From contig JADFQH010000209.1 in NCBI GenBank assembly GCA_022561895.1, positions 1-5,765 on the forward strand: a stretch of 5,765 nucleotides of DNA, read 5' to 3'. Source of the DNA: Methanobacteriota archaeon. Its GTDB lineage: Archaea > Halobacteriota > Halobacteria > Halobacteriales > Halalkalicoccaceae. Under the pieces are notes generated by a model that did not search any database, was not told where the DNA came from, and saw only the letters and a program-made list of their open reading frames with translations. Positions 5,584 to 5,765 of the stretch are shown here, piece by piece (the stretch's first letter is position 1; every line of letters begins with the position of its first letter). The translations under genes and the position numbers were made by a program.

Positions 5584-5765
5584 ATGATCAGGAAGCTGCT
5601 CGACAAACTCCTCCCGAAGGGTCCCACCGTGGCACCAGAGCCCTTACCTCCAGGGACCCTGTACGGGCGCTCGGCAGGTCGGCTAGATGGGGACCCTGAT
5701 CCGCACCACCGCCAGGACCATGACTACGAGGCCGAAGACAACAAGACCCTCGCACCCCCGAAGCG
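5584..5765 (+). CDS. Unrecognised open reading frame running off the right edge
   Basis: An ATG at 5584 opens a frame with no stop through the window end, at least 60 residues, starting MIRKLLDKLLPKG. A basic amphipathic start is followed by a Pro-rich stretch (PEPLPPG) and then a strongly acidic, His-rich part (DGDPDPHHRQDHDYEAEDNK). That charge pattern suits a halophile protein. About 70% of codons end in G or C, somewhat lower than in the neighbours, with codons rare in haloarchaea such as TTA, CTA and AGG. No Shine-Dalgarno or TATA element is visible, and in-frame TAA at 5554-5556 limits the upstream reach. I do not recognise the family. The frame lies in the sequence that replaces the 5' half of the peptidase gene, so it may be the first gene of an inserted element. 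It could also be a chance frame; a minus-strand hydrophobic frame overlaps it. Confidence 0.35.
   Translation, partial: MIRKLLDKLLPKGPTVAPEPLPPGTLYGRSAGRLDGDPDPHHRQDHDYEAEDNKTLAPPK

Noticed and set aside
5618..5698. AGGGTCCC/GGGACCCT inverted repeat (5618-5625, 5653-5660) and a second copy of GGGACCCTG at 5690-5698
   Set aside because: Short GC-rich matches are common by chance, and they do not lie at the break or at recognisable element ends, so no terminal repeat of a mobile element could be assigned.
5683..5763. Minus-strand frame entering from the right edge that reads as a hydrophobic helix (GLVVFGLVVMVLAVV) and stops at TAG
   Set aside because: Antisense of Asp-, Glu-, His- and Asn-rich coding sequence automatically yields Val- and Leu-rich text, so the plus-strand frame explains it. 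It remains an alternative if the plus-strand frame proves false.

Overview
The window looks like ordinary haloarchaeal chromosome (class Halobacteria). The DNA is GC-rich with strong G/C preference at third codon positions. The proteins are rich in Asp and Glu, and several genes start with little or no leader and no clear Shine-Dalgarno site. No rRNA, tRNA, CRISPR array or recognisable transposase gene was found. Apart from the rearranged right end, no stretch over about 130 bases lacks a gene.

Layout from left to right. (1) 1-915 (+) is the C-terminal part of a gamma-glutamyltranspeptidase-family amidohydrolase cut by the left edge. (2) 964-1815 (+), 48 bases on, is an isochorismatase-family cysteine hydrolase of the RutB/ureidoacrylate-amidase type. 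(3) 1831-1995 (-) is a 54-residue gene of unknown function, convergent with the previous one. (4) 2086-2814 (+) is a polytopic membrane protein, perhaps distantly ZIP-like. (5) 2818-2889 is a nested inverted repeat starting just after that gene's stop codon. (6) 2941-3615 (+) is upp, uracil phosphoribosyltransferase. (7) 3653-3853 (+) is a small CxxC...CxxC zinc-ribbon protein, probably co-transcribed with upp. (8) 3940-4158 (-) is a DUF2892/YgaP-type small membrane protein with a well-placed TATA box at 4183-4188. (9) 4190-5563 (-) is an S9 prolyl-oligopeptidase-family serine peptidase with a complete catalytic domain but about half of its N-terminal propeller missing. (10) 5584 to the right edge (+) is an unrecognised open frame in the sequence that replaces the lost 5' end of the peptidase gene.

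How the genes fit together. The two left-hand hydrolases both cleave amide-type bonds. The first lacks the residues that classical enzymes use to grip the gamma-glutamyl group, so the pair may act on small amides or ureides rather than glutathione; this is inference. upp makes UMP from free uracil, and the zinc-ribbon protein may be its operon partner. The other genes look like independent housekeeping or accessory functions.

The places most worth a second look are the break in the S9 peptidase gene with the unknown sequence behind it (about 5534-5765), the symmetric nested inverted repeat upstream of upp, and the altered substrate pocket of the GGT-family enzyme. I did not find convincing evidence of a new multi-gene system inside this window. 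If one exists, it most likely begins at the right edge.
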